Counted from the stretch's first letter, positions 1 to 7,555 are shown. The stretch is 50,913 bases of DNA from Verrucomicrobiota bacterium (GCA_027623315.1 JAQBYD010000024.1:1-50913); one strand, 5' to 3'. The notes: generated by a model not told the origin, from the letters alone. Numbers and translations: made by a program.

Positions 1-62
1 ATAATAGGAGACCGGCGGTTTATGACGCGACTTAAACTGATGGCGCTAAGTCCGACGGGCTC

Positions 63-1361
63 CTAGCGCAGCAGCTTCTCCAGCGACGAATCACGGCCCT
101 CGCCGAGTGAAATCGCGCGCTCGTAGTGAATCCGTGCCGACGGGATATCCGGCGGCTCCACCGAGACCCATATTTGGGCGAGATTATAGTGCGCTTCGCC
201 CAACTTGGGATCCAAATCCACGGCGAGCTGCATCTGGTCCTTGGCCACGACGATGTTCCCCTGCGCAAGGTAAGCCGTACCAAGGATGATGTGCGCCCTC
301 GCGTTCGTTCGATCCTCGCGCAGAAGCACCTTCATCACCTGCATGGCCTTATCGTATTCACCGCCCTGGCAATAGGCGATTCCCAGCAGCAGGCGCCAGT
401 CCTTGTGATCAGGCGCCCTACTCAGCGCCTCGATCAACAGCGTCTTCACCTTGTCGGCCTCGCCCGCCCGCAGCAGAACTCGCAGCAGGTCGGTTTCCAC
501 GACCGGCGCCGAAGGATCCTCAACGTTCGCCGCCGGTACCGGCGTCATGGCGTCGACCGCCCCCGATGTCTGTGGCATAGATGGGTCTGTAATCGAGTCG
601 GGCTGCGCCCTCGCCATGTGTGCGTCCGGCTCGGCCGTAGGATCGGGTTTTGAGTCTGGACGGTCATCCACATCAGCGCCGGAAGTCCGTGTAGCCTCCG
701 GAGCCCCGGGCGGACCCCCGCCGGACCCGTCGTCGTCATCCTTGCCCTGGGAAAACAGTGATCGAAACGGATGCGAGATCCTGGACAGTCTGCTCGGCTT
801 TTTGTCCGTAGTTTCTGGCCCCGTTTCCGCGCCGTCCCCACCGCCGGTCTGCGGCACAGGCTCTGCCGTGTCTTCAAACTCGCGGTGCAGCGCGGTAATA
901 TCACTGCGAGTAGACTCGATCTCGCGGCTCAGTAGTTCTTCGTCGTCGACCTCGGCCATCTCGTCTTCGGCTTCGCCAAGTTCTTCAATGACATTGGGGG
1001 TATCCGTTGCCGTGCCGGCGGCCGAACGCGGCGCTGGCTCCTTGAGCAGCTTGGAGACCACCTTCTCGATACGCTTGGCACAATATGCGAGCCGGGATCT
1101 CACATGTCGGGAATGCCAGTTCGGGTGCTCGTCGGCGATCTGTCGGAAAAGGCGTTGTGCCAGGCCATACCCGCGGCCGGCAAGTTCGACTCGGTCCTCT
1201 GCCATGTCCCCGTCGGCCGCCTCGACCATAGCCTCGGCGCGAATCAGGAGTTCTTCGGCTGGATCAGGCCCCGCAACGGCAACGATTGCGCCCGTGCAGC
1301 ACAGCACGGTCAACCACAGGGCCCCCAGGGCCGCGCATCGTGTATCTGGTTGAACTCTCAT
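63..1361 (-). CDS. Secreted TPR-repeat protein
   Basis: A 432-aa protein of unknown specific role, probably a periplasmic or envelope scaffold. The N-terminus has a basic start and a hydrophobic stretch (about residues 8-30, ending near AVAGPDP) that looks like a signal peptide. A charged region (about 95-290) is rich in acidic, Pro and Gly residues and likely disordered. The last 130 residues hold consecutive helix pairs of TPR type (DHKDWRLLLGIAYCQGGEYD, then NARAHIILGTAYLAQGN, then GEAHYNLAQIW). It is transcribed away from the secretion-like operon starting at 1499, with a 137-bp divergent intergenic region. TPR proteins with such tails often assist secretion or pilus assembly, which would fit the neighbours, but that is inference. 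Confidence 0.8.
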   Translation of the reverse strand: MRVQPDTRCAALGALWLTVLCCTGAIVAVAGPDPAEELLIRAEAMVEAADGDMAEDRVELAGRGYGLAQRLFRQIADEHPNWHSRHVRSRLAYCAKRIEKVVSKLLKEPAPRSAAGTATDTPNVIEELGEAEDEMAEVDDEELLSREIESTRSDITALHREFEDTAEPVPQTGGGDGAETGPETTDKKPSRLSRISHPFRSLFSQGKDDDDGSGGGPPGAPEATRTSGADVDDRPDSKPDPTAEPDAHMARAQPDSITDPSMPQTSGAVDAMTPVPAANVEDPSAPVVETDLLRVLLRAGEADKVKTLLIEALSRAPDHKDWRLLLGIAYCQGGEYDKAMQVMKVLLREDRTNARAHIILGTAYLAQGNIVVAKDQMQLAVDLDPKLGEAHYNLAQIWVSVEPPDIPSARIHYERAISLGEGRDSSLEKLLR

Positions 1362-1498
1362 AACCGTGAAATGGCGGCATTCTCACTCAGCGTCTATGCT
1401 ATTGCAAGGCCAAGCTAGCTGCCTGCAAGCAATCTATACGCCCTCGAGCGGACCAGACTCGTTGACTCCGCGCGCATATTGCGAATATAAACATTGCC

Positions 1499-2143
1499 AT
1501 GTCCGATCCACGCGTCAAAACATTGGCCAGGCGCAGGCATCGGCGCCACCACAAGCGCTTGCGCGGTCTTCTCGGCACTCTCGGTGCCGTCAGTATTGGG
1601 CTCGGGGCGATCGTCAGTGGTATCGCCGTGGTCACCTCGAGGAGCACCCTCCTCTCCATCGGGGCGGGCTACATCCTTTGTGGCGGCGCGCTCATCCTGC
1701 TGCGCTGGGGTCTACAGCGAACCGGCAGTCGCTCGAAAGCAACAGCCCGCGGCGGAATGGCGCTCATCCTCGCACTGCTCCTCGTCGCCGTGCTCGGCGC
1801 GCTGGTGATGTACAGCCTGAACGCGTCCCATGTGGCGTTGCGTCACGCAAGAGACCGGCAGGTACGCGTCGCGGCGCAGGCCACCGTGGTCGACGCGGCA
1901 TGGAATGCGCTTCACGAGATCGCGGCCGGTCGAATGAAGGCCGGTGACTCCACCGTCTGGCTCCCCCCCGCCGGACTCCCCGCCCACGTTCGTCTCTCGC
2001 GCGATCGGCGCGCGCGATCGCACGGTGGAAATCTCCTGCTCCACGTGTCCGCGGAAACCAACCAGGTGCGCCACGAGGTGTACTGTGTCGCGCAGCAGCA
2101 TGCCAACGGCACCGTCACGCCCACGCGATGGATCGAACCATGA
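1499..2143 (+). CDS. GspK/PilX-like minor pseudopilin-type membrane protein with two extra N-terminal TM helices
   Basis: This 214-aa protein has a basic N-terminus, two hydrophobic segments (about 24-46 and 52-73) and then an RGGMALILALLLVAVLGAL stretch starting near residue 84. That stretch resembles the prepilin peptidase site and hydrophobic helix of GspK/PilX minor pilins (Gly before the cut, no Glu at +5, as in GspK). About 100 residues of small soluble domain follow, far shorter than the roughly 280-residue GspK domain. It overlaps the next gene by ATGA at 2140-2143, and the next two genes look like GspL and GspM, which supports a K-L-M assignment. Odd: a pilin-like segment placed after two membrane helices would not be presented like a normal prepilin. 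It may be a fusion or a diverged assembly subunit. Confidence 0.55.
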   Translation: MSDPRVKTLARRRHRRHHKRLRGLLGTLGAVSIGLGAIVSGIAVVTSRSTLLSIGAGYILCGGALILLRWGLQRTGSRSKATARGGMALILALLLVAVLGALVMYSLNASHVALRHARDRQVRVAAQATVVDAAWNALHEIAAGRMKAGDSTVWLPPAGLPAHVRLSRDRRARSHGGNLLLHVSAETNQVRHEVYCVAQQHANGTVTPTRWIEP

Positions 2144-3501
2144 CACAACCTTCAGCGACCACCCCGTGGGCAAGATCCTGCTACGCGATCGATCTCGATG
2201 GAGATCGCCCCGTGATCGTCCGCGCGACCCGCTCGCGTTCAAGTGTCGAGTACGCGATCCTCGAAGCGAATGCGACGGTCCCGCAGGAACTTGGTCCGTC
2301 GACCATCGTGGCGACCGCCCTCCCCGTGCGCGAGAGCATCACGCGATGGATATCGGCGCCTTTCGCCTCGGCGCGCAAGGCCGAGCGCGTCCTGCCCGCG
2401 CTACTCGATATCGAACTTCCGTTTCCGGTCGAAGATTGCGCATGTCTATTCCTGTCGAGGCAGCGCATCGAAACCGGCGGAACGCGCACCCTCGCGGTCG
2501 CCGCCCGTCACACGCAGGTGCGCCGCACGATCGAATTGAGCAAGGCGGCGGGCGGCGACCCGGTGATTATCGACGTGGAGGGCGTCGCAGCGTGGACTCA
2601 GAGCCTGCGCGAGCACCCCGGCACCGCGCGCGACGATCCCGCGGTGGTACGCCTGGTGGTTCATCTCGGAGCGTCGCGTTCCTCGCTCATCATCGGGCAG
2701 GGCAGCGAGTACCGCAGCGCGCACAGTCTTGGCGACGATCCCGCGCGGGACATGACGCGGCTCTTGCGCATCCAGTTCGAGCAGTCGCCCGGCGAGATCG
2801 ACTGGCGCTGGGCGGGCTGCGGCGCAGCCGATCCCGCGCGCCTGCGGGCCATTCAGACCGAACTCGAGACGGATTGGCCGGGGCACCATCACATCCACAG
2901 CGACAGCGCGTCTTTCATGGCGCGGGGCATCGCCACGCGCGTCCTGCTGCCCGGACCGTATCGATGCAACTTGCGACGCGGCCGCCTGGCCCATCCACTG
3001 CTCGCACGACGCAGCAACCGGCGAAGCATGAAGGCCGCGGCGCTCTACCTCGTCTGCGCATTGCTCGTCTGCGCGGTGAACCTCGGTTGGCGCAGCGCGG
3101 CAACCACGCGGGAGTCCATGATGGACCGCACTCTCCGTGACGTAGCCACATCGGCTGCCGGCTTTCCAGTCGCCGCCAAGGGCGAGGAAGCGCTTCAGAT
3201 CGTGAAGCGCGCCCGGGAATCCAGTGATGCACGCGCCGAATCTCTCGCGAGGCTGTTCGCCCCCTCGCTGAGTCAATCGATGCAAACGATTCTGCAGGCA
3301 GCCGCGAGCAACGGCCTGGGTGTGACGACCGCATCCTTCCGCCCCGACAACACGGGCTTGACCGGCGAAGCGCCGGACTGGGCGAACTGCGAAGCCTTCA
3401 TCTCCAGCCTCGCACGCGTAGGACTGCACGCGACCCCGTCACAGCGCGACGACGCCGGCGGCGTGGTGCGCTTTGTTTTTGCCATCCATCCCGACTCATG
3501 A
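2140..3501 (+). CDS. GspL/PilM-PilN-like inner-membrane assembly protein
   Basis: The protein is about 453 aa. Its first roughly 295 residues have the pattern of an actin-like cytoplasmic domain as in GspL/PilM: a CYAIDLDGDRPVIVRA opening, DVEGVAAW, then VVRLVVHLGASRSSLIIGQG. A basic linker precedes a single TM helix (MKAAALYLVCALLVCAVNLGW). About 130 residues remain for a ferredoxin-like periplasmic domain. This layout is that of GspL, which links the secretion ATPase to the pseudopilus platform. I chose the ATG at 2140 because it overlaps the upstream stop (ATGA); an in-frame ATG at 2128 is the alternative. Its stop overlaps the GspM-like gene by ATGA. Assignment rests on architecture and context rather than strong motif identity. 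Confidence 0.6.
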   Translation: MTQPSATTPWARSCYAIDLDGDRPVIVRATRSRSSVEYAILEANATVPQELGPSTIVATALPVRESITRWISAPFASARKAERVLPALLDIELPFPVEDCACLFLSRQRIETGGTRTLAVAARHTQVRRTIELSKAAGGDPVIIDVEGVAAWTQSLREHPGTARDDPAVVRLVVHLGASRSSLIIGQGSEYRSAHSLGDDPARDMTRLLRIQFEQSPGEIDWRWAGCGAADPARLRAIQTELETDWPGHHHIHSDSASFMARGIATRVLLPGPYRCNLRRGRLAHPLLARRSNRRSMKAAALYLVCALLVCAVNLGWRSAATTRESMMDRTLRDVATSAAGFPVAAKGEEALQIVKRARESSDARAESLARLFAPSLSQSMQTILQAAASNGLGVTTASFRPDNTGLTGEAPDWANCEAFISSLARVGLHATPSQRDDAGGVVRFVFAIHPDS

Positions 3502-3992
3502 AAGCGAATCGTAACCTCGCCGTGTTGATCGCGACCGCAACCGTGGCCGCGGTGGTTGGCCTCCTCATGACGACCACGTCAATCGCGGATGCTTCTGAGC
3601 ACATCCAGCGCATGCAACGCAAAGCCGATCATATTAGGACACTTCGCGATTACGAAGAGACATCTCGCAGCCGAAAGGCACAGCAGGCGATCGTCGAGGG
3701 CTTCCGCGGTCGGCCTGGCCCCAGTCTGCCTGCACTTGCCCGCGAGATCATTCCGGAGGCGAACGCCGAGGTCCGTGAACGCAAATCCACCCCGGCGATG
3801 AACGGGTGGGTACTGCGACAGGCGGATGTCAGCCTATCCGAGGTCCCCATGCTCCGCGTGGCCGACCTGATCGAGGCTGCAGAAGCCGGACGGCCGCCAT
3901 GGCGTTTGACGAGTTGCACAATGCGTGCTTCGCCCCAGACAGAGGGTCACGGACAGGTTACACTATCCTTCGAACTGCTCGAACCTAAGTGA
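3498..3992 (+). CDS. GspM-like bitopic assembly protein
   Basis: A 164-aa protein with a short basic N-terminus, one TM helix (LAVLIATATVAAVVGLLMTT, about residues 7-26), a coiled-coil-like stretch (about 33-70, rich in Glu, Arg and Gln) and a C-terminal domain of about 80 residues with alternating strand/helix character. This matches GspM in size and layout: a partner of GspL in type II secretion. It starts inside the GspL-like stop codon (ATGA) and is 9 bp upstream of the FHA-kinase gene, so the five genes from 1499 probably form one transcript. Other gsp genes (E, F, G, D) are not in the window, so the cluster is either a satellite of a main locus or a minimal system. Confidence 0.5.
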   Translation: MKANRNLAVLIATATVAAVVGLLMTTTSIADASEHIQRMQRKADHIRTLRDYEETSRSRKAQQAIVEGFRGRPGPSLPALAREIIPEANAEVRERKSTPAMNGWVLRQADVSLSEVPMLRVADLIEAAEAGRPPWRLTSCTMRASPQTEGHGQVTLSFELLEPK

Positions 3993-4001
3993 GGCCCCAC
4001 C

Positions 4002-5366
4002 ATGAAAATTGAGATCACAAGCGGACCGAACGCGGAGGAGATCTACGAGTTTCGGGTGGACTCCACTCTTGGGCGTGACCCGTCCAACCGAATCGTCGTG
4101 GACGACTTCGCGGTCTCCCTGGTGCATTGCGCATTCTTCTTCGGTGAATCGCGCACGTTCCTCAAAGACTTGGGGTCGACGAACGGCACCCTCCTCAACG
4201 GCAAGCGAATCGTGCACTGCGAGATCAATCATGGCGACGTGATTACGATCGGGGACACCAGGATGAAGATCTCGCTCGAACGCGAAGCGGCTGGAACGCG
4301 TCCTCGCGGCACGGTCAAGGCCGCTCCCGACGACGACACCGCAGCGGACGCCCAGTCGGCCGGCGGCGATCCCCTCGACGCGATCACGAGCATCGTGGGC
4401 GACGTGTCATACTACTTGAAACGAAAGATCGCCGAAGGCGGCATGGGTGCCATTTACGAAGCTGAACAACTCGGTGCCGAGGGCTTCATCAAACGCATGG
4501 CGCTCAAGACCATTCGCGCGGAATATGCGCGCAGCAAATCATTCGTTTCATCATTCATCGGCGAGGCCAAGCTGGTGGGCGGCCTGGTCCACCAGAACAT
4601 CGTCCAGATCTATCAACTGGGACGCTTCGAGGGTGGCTACTACATTGCGATGGAATATATCGACGGCATCGATATCAGCCATTTTCTATTTCGGCAGGGC
4701 ATGATGAGCCAGGAGGTGCCGCTGAATATCGCGACCTATATCGTCAGCCGCGTCTGTCGTGGCCTGGAGTACGCGCACACCAAGCGCGGTGAAGACGGGA
4801 CCCCGCTTGAACTCGTACACCGCGACGTGTCGCCCAACAACATTATGATTACGAACGAAGGCGAAGTGAAACTGGCCGATTTTGGCGTCGCCAAAGCGAC
4901 CATCTTCATGGAGGAAGAGGACGGCGCCTACCTCGTTGGGAGTCCCCAGTACATGTCTCCCGAGCAGGCATCGTGTGGACCGGTCGATGCCCGGAGCGAC
5001 ATCTACTCATTGGGTCTGGTCTACTACGAGTTGCTGACCGGGGCGACGGCGTACCCGGCCACGGACGAAAACGAAACGCTTCGGCGCGCGCGATGCGGCG
5101 AGATCGAGATTCACCCAACCCAGCTGCGCCCTGACCTTCCGGAGGATATCGAGGCGATTCTGGTGAAGTGCCTGGCGCGAAATCCCGCGGCCCGTTATGC
5201 GAACGCCGGCGAACTCGGGTATGCCCTGGAGTACAACATGTACTCTGCGGGGTACGGCCCGACGATCGTCACATTGGCCAATTACGTCGCGGAACTCTTC
5301 CCCGAACGCGAATTCTATGCCCCGCCGCAGCGCCCGCCGTCGTCCGACACCACCGTCCAAACGTAG
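4002..5366 (+). CDS. FHA domain-Ser/Thr protein kinase
   Basis: This 454-aa cytoplasmic protein is predicted to phosphorylate Ser/Thr and bind phosphothreonine peptides. The FHA domain lies at about residues 20-90, with the diagnostic GRDPSNRIVVDD and STNGTLLNGKRI motifs. A Hanks-type kinase domain follows at about 138-410: glycine-rich loop IAEGGMGAIYEAE, ALK lysine near 169, Glu near 188, catalytic HRDVSPNN (Asp 275), LADFGVAKA (DFG at 293-295) and SPQYMSPEQA. All key residues are present, so it should be active. There is no TM helix, unlike PknB-type sensors. It lies 9 bp after the GspM-like gene and probably acts with, or on, the upstream assembly proteins. FHA-kinase pairs near secretion genes are known from other secretion systems; the link here is inferred. 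Confidence 0.92.
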   Translation: MKIEITSGPNAEEIYEFRVDSTLGRDPSNRIVVDDFAVSLVHCAFFFGESRTFLKDLGSTNGTLLNGKRIVHCEINHGDVITIGDTRMKISLEREAAGTRPRGTVKAAPDDDTAADAQSAGGDPLDAITSIVGDVSYYLKRKIAEGGMGAIYEAEQLGAEGFIKRMALKTIRAEYARSKSFVSSFIGEAKLVGGLVHQNIVQIYQLGRFEGGYYIAMEYIDGIDISHFLFRQGMMSQEVPLNIATYIVSRVCRGLEYAHTKRGEDGTPLELVHRDVSPNNIMITNEGEVKLADFGVAKATIFMEEEDGAYLVGSPQYMSPEQASCGPVDARSDIYSLGLVYYELLTGATAYPATDENETLRRARCGEIEIHPTQLRPDLPEDIEAILVKCLARNPAARYANAGELGYALEYNMYSAGYGPTIVTLANYVAELFPEREFYAPPQRPPSSDTTVQT

Positions 5367-5434
5367 ACCCCGTTTGACATCCGTGGCGGGCGTGGGGGAA
5401 CCTGTGGCCATCGAAACACGAGGAGGAGCAAAGC

Positions 5435-5932
5435 ATGCAACGCAGGAAGACACTCATACTACTCACCGTCGTGGCGCTCTGTGCACACCATGCTCACGCC
5501 AAGCCTACCGAAAAGAAGAAAGACGCCACGCCCGATGTCGTGGCCTACAACGATGGCGTGGACCTGCTGAAGAAACGCCGGTACCCGCAGGCGCAGAAGA
5601 AATTCGAGGAAGCCCTCGCGACCAACGCAAAATTCGCCGAAGCCCATAGCAACCTGGGCTACGTGCTCCGCAAGCAGGGCGCCGAACATCACGACAAGGC
5701 GCTGGAGCATTACAATAAAGCGATCAAGCTCAACCGTAAGCTGGCGCCCGCCTACGCGTATCGCGGTGCGCTCTTCGTGTTGATGGGTGATAAGACGAAA
5801 GCCGAAGCCGACTACAAGACGCTTGAGGCACTCGACGAGAAGGCAGCCCGGGAACTACGGCGCGTGATCGATACCGGTCGAGAGTCCTCCGCGAAGGAGA
5901 AGCACGGCATCGTCGGCGAGCACGGGTGGTAG
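5435..5932 (+). CDS. Small secreted TPR protein
   Basis: A 165-aa protein with a signal peptide (MQRRKTLILLTVVALCAHHAHA, cut after about residue 22), a lysine-rich linker and three TPR-like helix pairs (VAYNDGVDLLKKRRYPQA, then AEAHSNLGYVLRKQG, then APAYAYRGALFVLMGDKTKA). A strong Shine-Dalgarno (GAGGAGG) lies just upstream of the ATG. It is 68 bp after the kinase gene and may be the last gene of that operon. Its role is not identified; a periplasmic protein-interaction role is likely. Confidence 0.8.
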   Translation: MQRRKTLILLTVVALCAHHAHAKPTEKKKDATPDVVAYNDGVDLLKKRRYPQAQKKFEEALATNAKFAEAHSNLGYVLRKQGAEHHDKALEHYNKAIKLNRKLAPAYAYRGALFVLMGDKTKAEADYKTLEALDEKAARELRRVIDTGRESSAKEKHGIVGEHGW

Positions 5933-6074
5933 GCCTAATGATGGTATATGGATGCTATACAACAGCATCATATGCGTCACCCACACCACAAGTTTCCGAG
6001 CATTCTAACAGATTCGTTGACGCAATACGCGATTAGAGGCCACCGGGCCGTGATGTATAAGACTATGTTGGCAC

Positions 6075-6107
6075 TTGACAATAATATCATTAGTGATACT
6101 ATATACT
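6075..6107 (+). promoter_or_regulatory. hicB promoter with palindromic operator
   Basis: A perfect -35 box TTGACA (6075-6080) is followed by -10 candidates TACTAT (6097-6102, 16-bp spacer) or TATACT (6102-6107, 21-bp spacer). The spacer is filled by a near-perfect palindrome at 6081-6102, with core TATCA-TTAG-TGATA (6085-6098) and outer arms matching at all but one pair. A ribbon-helix-helix antitoxin such as HicB could bind it to autoregulate. It starts two bases after the cassette core site, so the promoter travels with the cassette. Confidence 0.6.
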
Positions 6108-6125
6108 TATGCCCAAGGTTGGCGT

Positions 6126-6458
6126 ATGAAGACCATTCACAATGATCACTACACGTACCGGGTCACCTGGTCGGAGGATGACAAAGAGCATGTCGGCCTG
6201 TGCGCAGAATTCCCCAGCCTGAGCTGGCTGGCATCATCTCCCGAAGCTGCGCTTCGAGGAATCCGTCGCGTCGTTGCCGACGTGATCGCGGACATGAAGA
6301 AGAGTCGTGAATCCGTCCCTACTCCGCTTGCAATCCGAAAGTTTAGCGGAAAGTTCATGGTCCGCGTCCCCCCAGATGTTCATCGCGAACTCGCGGTCGA
6401 GGCAGCAGAAGCGGGCGTTAGCCTAAACCGCTTGGCATCAGCGAAACTTGCTCACTGA
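6126..6458 (+). CDS. hicB: HicB-family antitoxin, no HicA partner seen
   Basis: A 110-aa protein with an N-terminal partial RNase H-like HicB fold (YRVTWSEDDKEHVGLCAEFP, then SPEAALRGIRRVVADVIADM) and a C-terminal ribbon-helix-helix DNA-binding segment (RVPPDVHRELAVEAAEAGVS, then LNRLASAKLA). I start at the ATG at 6126 because it gives the standard HicB N-terminus; the in-frame ATG at 6075 lies within the -35 box. HicA (a small dsRBD-like toxin) normally lies just upstream, but the 60 bases between core site and gene cannot hold it. The antitoxin is therefore solitary here. Confidence 0.85.
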   Translation: MKTIHNDHYTYRVTWSEDDKEHVGLCAEFPSLSWLASSPEAALRGIRRVVADVIADMKKSRESVPTPLAIRKFSGKFMVRVPPDVHRELAVEAAEAGVSLNRLASAKLAH

Positions 6459-6473
6459 GAAGCGAAGGTGCCA

Positions 6474-6734
6474 ATCGGGTGCCCGTGACTGACTGAGCTA
6501 ACTCAGCCAGCCACAGGTCCCATCGCGTGACCGCGTTGGCGCGGTACGCGACTCACGCGGCACCACCGGTCATGCGGTTCTTGTCCATCGGCCCGCCGAT
6601 TTCCGGGAGCCTGCCTCCCCCCGGTCAGTTTCCCTTACCGGGCTGGCTTCAGGTAGTAGTCCTCTCATGTTTCCATGTCGGTTCTCCTACAGGGGATTTG
6701 CACCCCATTTACAACGCGCCCATGCTGGGCGCAC
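6474..6734 (-). mobile_element. Shortened group II intron (IIC-attC type) in the hicB cassette attC site
   Basis: Read on the minus strand, this 261-nt segment begins GTGCGCCCAGCATGGGCGC, a bacterial group II intron 5' start whose GCGCCCA/TGGGCGC arms form a hairpin (6716-6732). It ends ACCCGAT, fitting the AY 3' end. The 5' exon ends TTGT (complement of 6735-6738) and the 3' exon begins T (complement of 6473), which is the TTGT^T target described for group IIC-attC introns. They insert antisense to cassettes in the GTT of an attC. Deleting the segment restores TGCCAAC, the exact partner of the cassette core at 6067-6073. Inside are stems at 6692-6706, 6524-6550 and 6485-6514, the last with two G-U pairs on the minus-strand RNA. 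No reverse transcriptase ORF and no clear domain V were found, so it is a remnant or an internally deleted derivative. Confidence 0.65.
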
Positions 6735-6810
6735 ACAACCGGCTGGAGCAATTACTCAGGAACCCGCGCCAAGCGCGGCTCCCTGAGAAGCTCAGCCGAG
6801 AACGTTGGGG
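6735..6810 (+). repeat. attC site of the hicB cassette (interrupted by the intron)
   Basis: The R'' box is TGCCA (6469-6473) plus AC (6735-6736) across the intron; the R' box is GTTGGGG (6804-6810). Between them, CGGCTG-g-AGC (6740-6749) pairs with GCTCAGCCG (6790-6798), leaving one extrahelical G, the hallmark of attC. The inner stems are CTCAGG/CCTGAG (6755-6760 with 6782-6787) and CCGCGC/GCGCGG (6764-6769 with 6773-6778). The bulged stem directly upstream of the intron insertion point is the kind of structure group IIC introns recognise. Confidence 0.75.
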
Positions 6811-6812
6811 TC

Positions 6813-6850
6813 TTGACGACAAACAGCGTAATGTGTACGGTATATACACA
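6813..6850 (+). promoter_or_regulatory. vapBC promoter/operator candidate
   Basis: A TTGACG -35 candidate (6813-6818) lies eight bases after the cassette boundary. A palindrome TGTGTA (6832-6837)/TACACA (6845-6850) overlaps the expected -10 and start region and is a plausible VapB operator. No strong TATAAT is present; GTATAT (6840-6845) is the nearest. A good ribosome binding site, GGAGG (6855-6859), precedes the vapB ATG. Confidence 0.45.
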
Positions 6851-6865
6851 CACAGGAGGTGTACG

Positions 6866-7057
6866 ATGCGAACGAACGTCGTCATAGATGACGAGTTGAT
6901 GGCCCGAGCCCTGCGCTCGAGCGGATGCCGGACGAAACGCTCAGCGATCGAGACAGGTCTGAGGCTTCTGGTTCAGGTTCACAGCCAGAAAGCGCTTCGT
7001 TCCCTCAAAGGGAAGATCCGTTGGGAGGGTGATCTTGAAGAGATGAGAAGGGACTAA
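6866..7057 (+). CDS. vapB: VapB-type antitoxin
   Basis: A 63-aa protein of the VapB antitoxin family: an N-terminal ribbon-helix-helix DNA-binding part (MRTNVVIDDELMARALRSSG, then RSAIETGLRLLVQ) and a C-terminal toxin-wrapping tail (ALRSLKGKIRWEGDLEEMR, the usual conserved end). The start at 6866 follows the Shine-Dalgarno GGAGGTG; an in-frame opening back to 6527 is only read-through of the intron and attC region. It ends 1 bp before the vapC ATG. It should repress its own operon and neutralise VapC. Confidence 0.92.
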   Translation: MRTNVVIDDELMARALRSSGCRTKRSAIETGLRLLVQVHSQKALRSLKGKIRWEGDLEEMRRD

Positions 7058-7058
7058 A

Positions 7059-7448
7059 ATGGTCGTTGTCGATACATCGGCGTGGATCGAATATCTCCGG
7101 GACGGGCTACCCCGCATCGTGAACAAAGTAGATCTCTGTCTTGAGCAAGACCTTGTTGGCATTGGCGATTTGGTGTACTGCGAGGTGATGCAGGGCATCC
7201 GCTCACCTCGCCAGCGACGCGAGGTATCGACCCTCCTTCTTTCCCTTCCCCGGTTCGACATGGTCGGTTTCAACATGGCGGAGAAGTCGGCAGCCAACTA
7301 CCGACTGCTCCGGTCCAAGGGCGTGACTGTCAGGAAGACCATTGACGTGCTCATCGGTACCTTCTGCGCCGAGCACGGGCTGCAGCTCATCCATCACGAT
7401 TCGGACTTTGACTTGATGGCGAAGCACATCGGCCTCGACATAATCTGA
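7059..7448 (+). CDS. vapC: VapC-type PIN-domain ribonuclease toxin
   Basis: A 129-aa PIN-domain RNase, of the class that cleaves tRNA or rRNA when freed from VapB. The four acidic metal ligands are visible: Asp5 (VVVDTSAWIE), Glu42 (YCEVMQG), Asp96 (TIDVLIGTFC) and Asp114/116 (IHHDSDFD). Length and motif spacing are those of a complete, probably active toxin. The stop codon (7446-7448) directly abuts the R'' box of the next attC, a compact arrangement typical of cassettes. Confidence 0.93.
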   Translation: MVVVDTSAWIEYLRDGLPRIVNKVDLCLEQDLVGIGDLVYCEVMQGIRSPRQRREVSTLLLSLPRFDMVGFNMAEKSAANYRLLRSKGVTVRKTIDVLIGTFCAEHGLQLIHHDSDFDLMAKHIGLDII

Positions 7449-7503
7449 CCCCAACCACTGCTTCCAGGCGACGGCTGGGCCGCACCTGAAGCACACGTTC
7501 GAC
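7449..7503 (+). repeat. attC site of the vapBC cassette
   Basis: R'' is CCCCAAC (7449-7455) and R' is GTTCGAC (7497-7503). The arms TGCTTC-c-AGG (7458-7467) and CCTGAAGCA (7485-7493) pair with one extrahelical C. An inner GGC/GCC stem lies between them. At 55 bp it is in the normal attC size range, and its R'' is the exact reverse complement of the core at the start of the same cassette (6804-6810). Confidence 0.8.
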
Positions 7504-7518
7504 GGGAAGAAAAGAGGC

Positions 7519-7555
7519 TTGACCAGGGTATGACCGCGGTTATACTATTTCATCA
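7519..7555 (+). promoter_or_regulatory. mazEF promoter, possibly leaderless
   Basis: TTGACC (7519-7524) and TATACT (7541-7546) are 16 bp apart, a good sigma-70-type promoter. The expected transcript start is near 7553 and the mazE ATG is at 7555. No Shine-Dalgarno is present in front of that ATG, so the message may be leaderless. The promoter lies just inside the cassette boundary. Confidence 0.6.

Noticed and set aside
1944-3140. A 398-codon plus-strand opening in another frame
   Set aside because: Arg/Pro/His-rich shadow of the GspK/GspL-like genes.
5933-5998. Bulged hairpin ATAT-g-GATGCT/AGCATC-ATAT (5946-5973) as a further attC
   Set aside because: The stem is attC-like and GCCTAAT precedes it, but no GTTRRRY box follows at the right distance; it may be the terminator of the TPR gene.
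5948-6145. 65-codon ORF upstream of hicB as a possible HicA
   Set aside because: No dsRBD-like HicA pattern, no ribosome binding site, and it crosses the promoter and core site.
6527-7057. A 176-codon opening that includes VapB
   Set aside because: Its first 113 codons run through the antisense intron remnant and attC; the real start is the ATG at 6866 with its own ribosome binding site.
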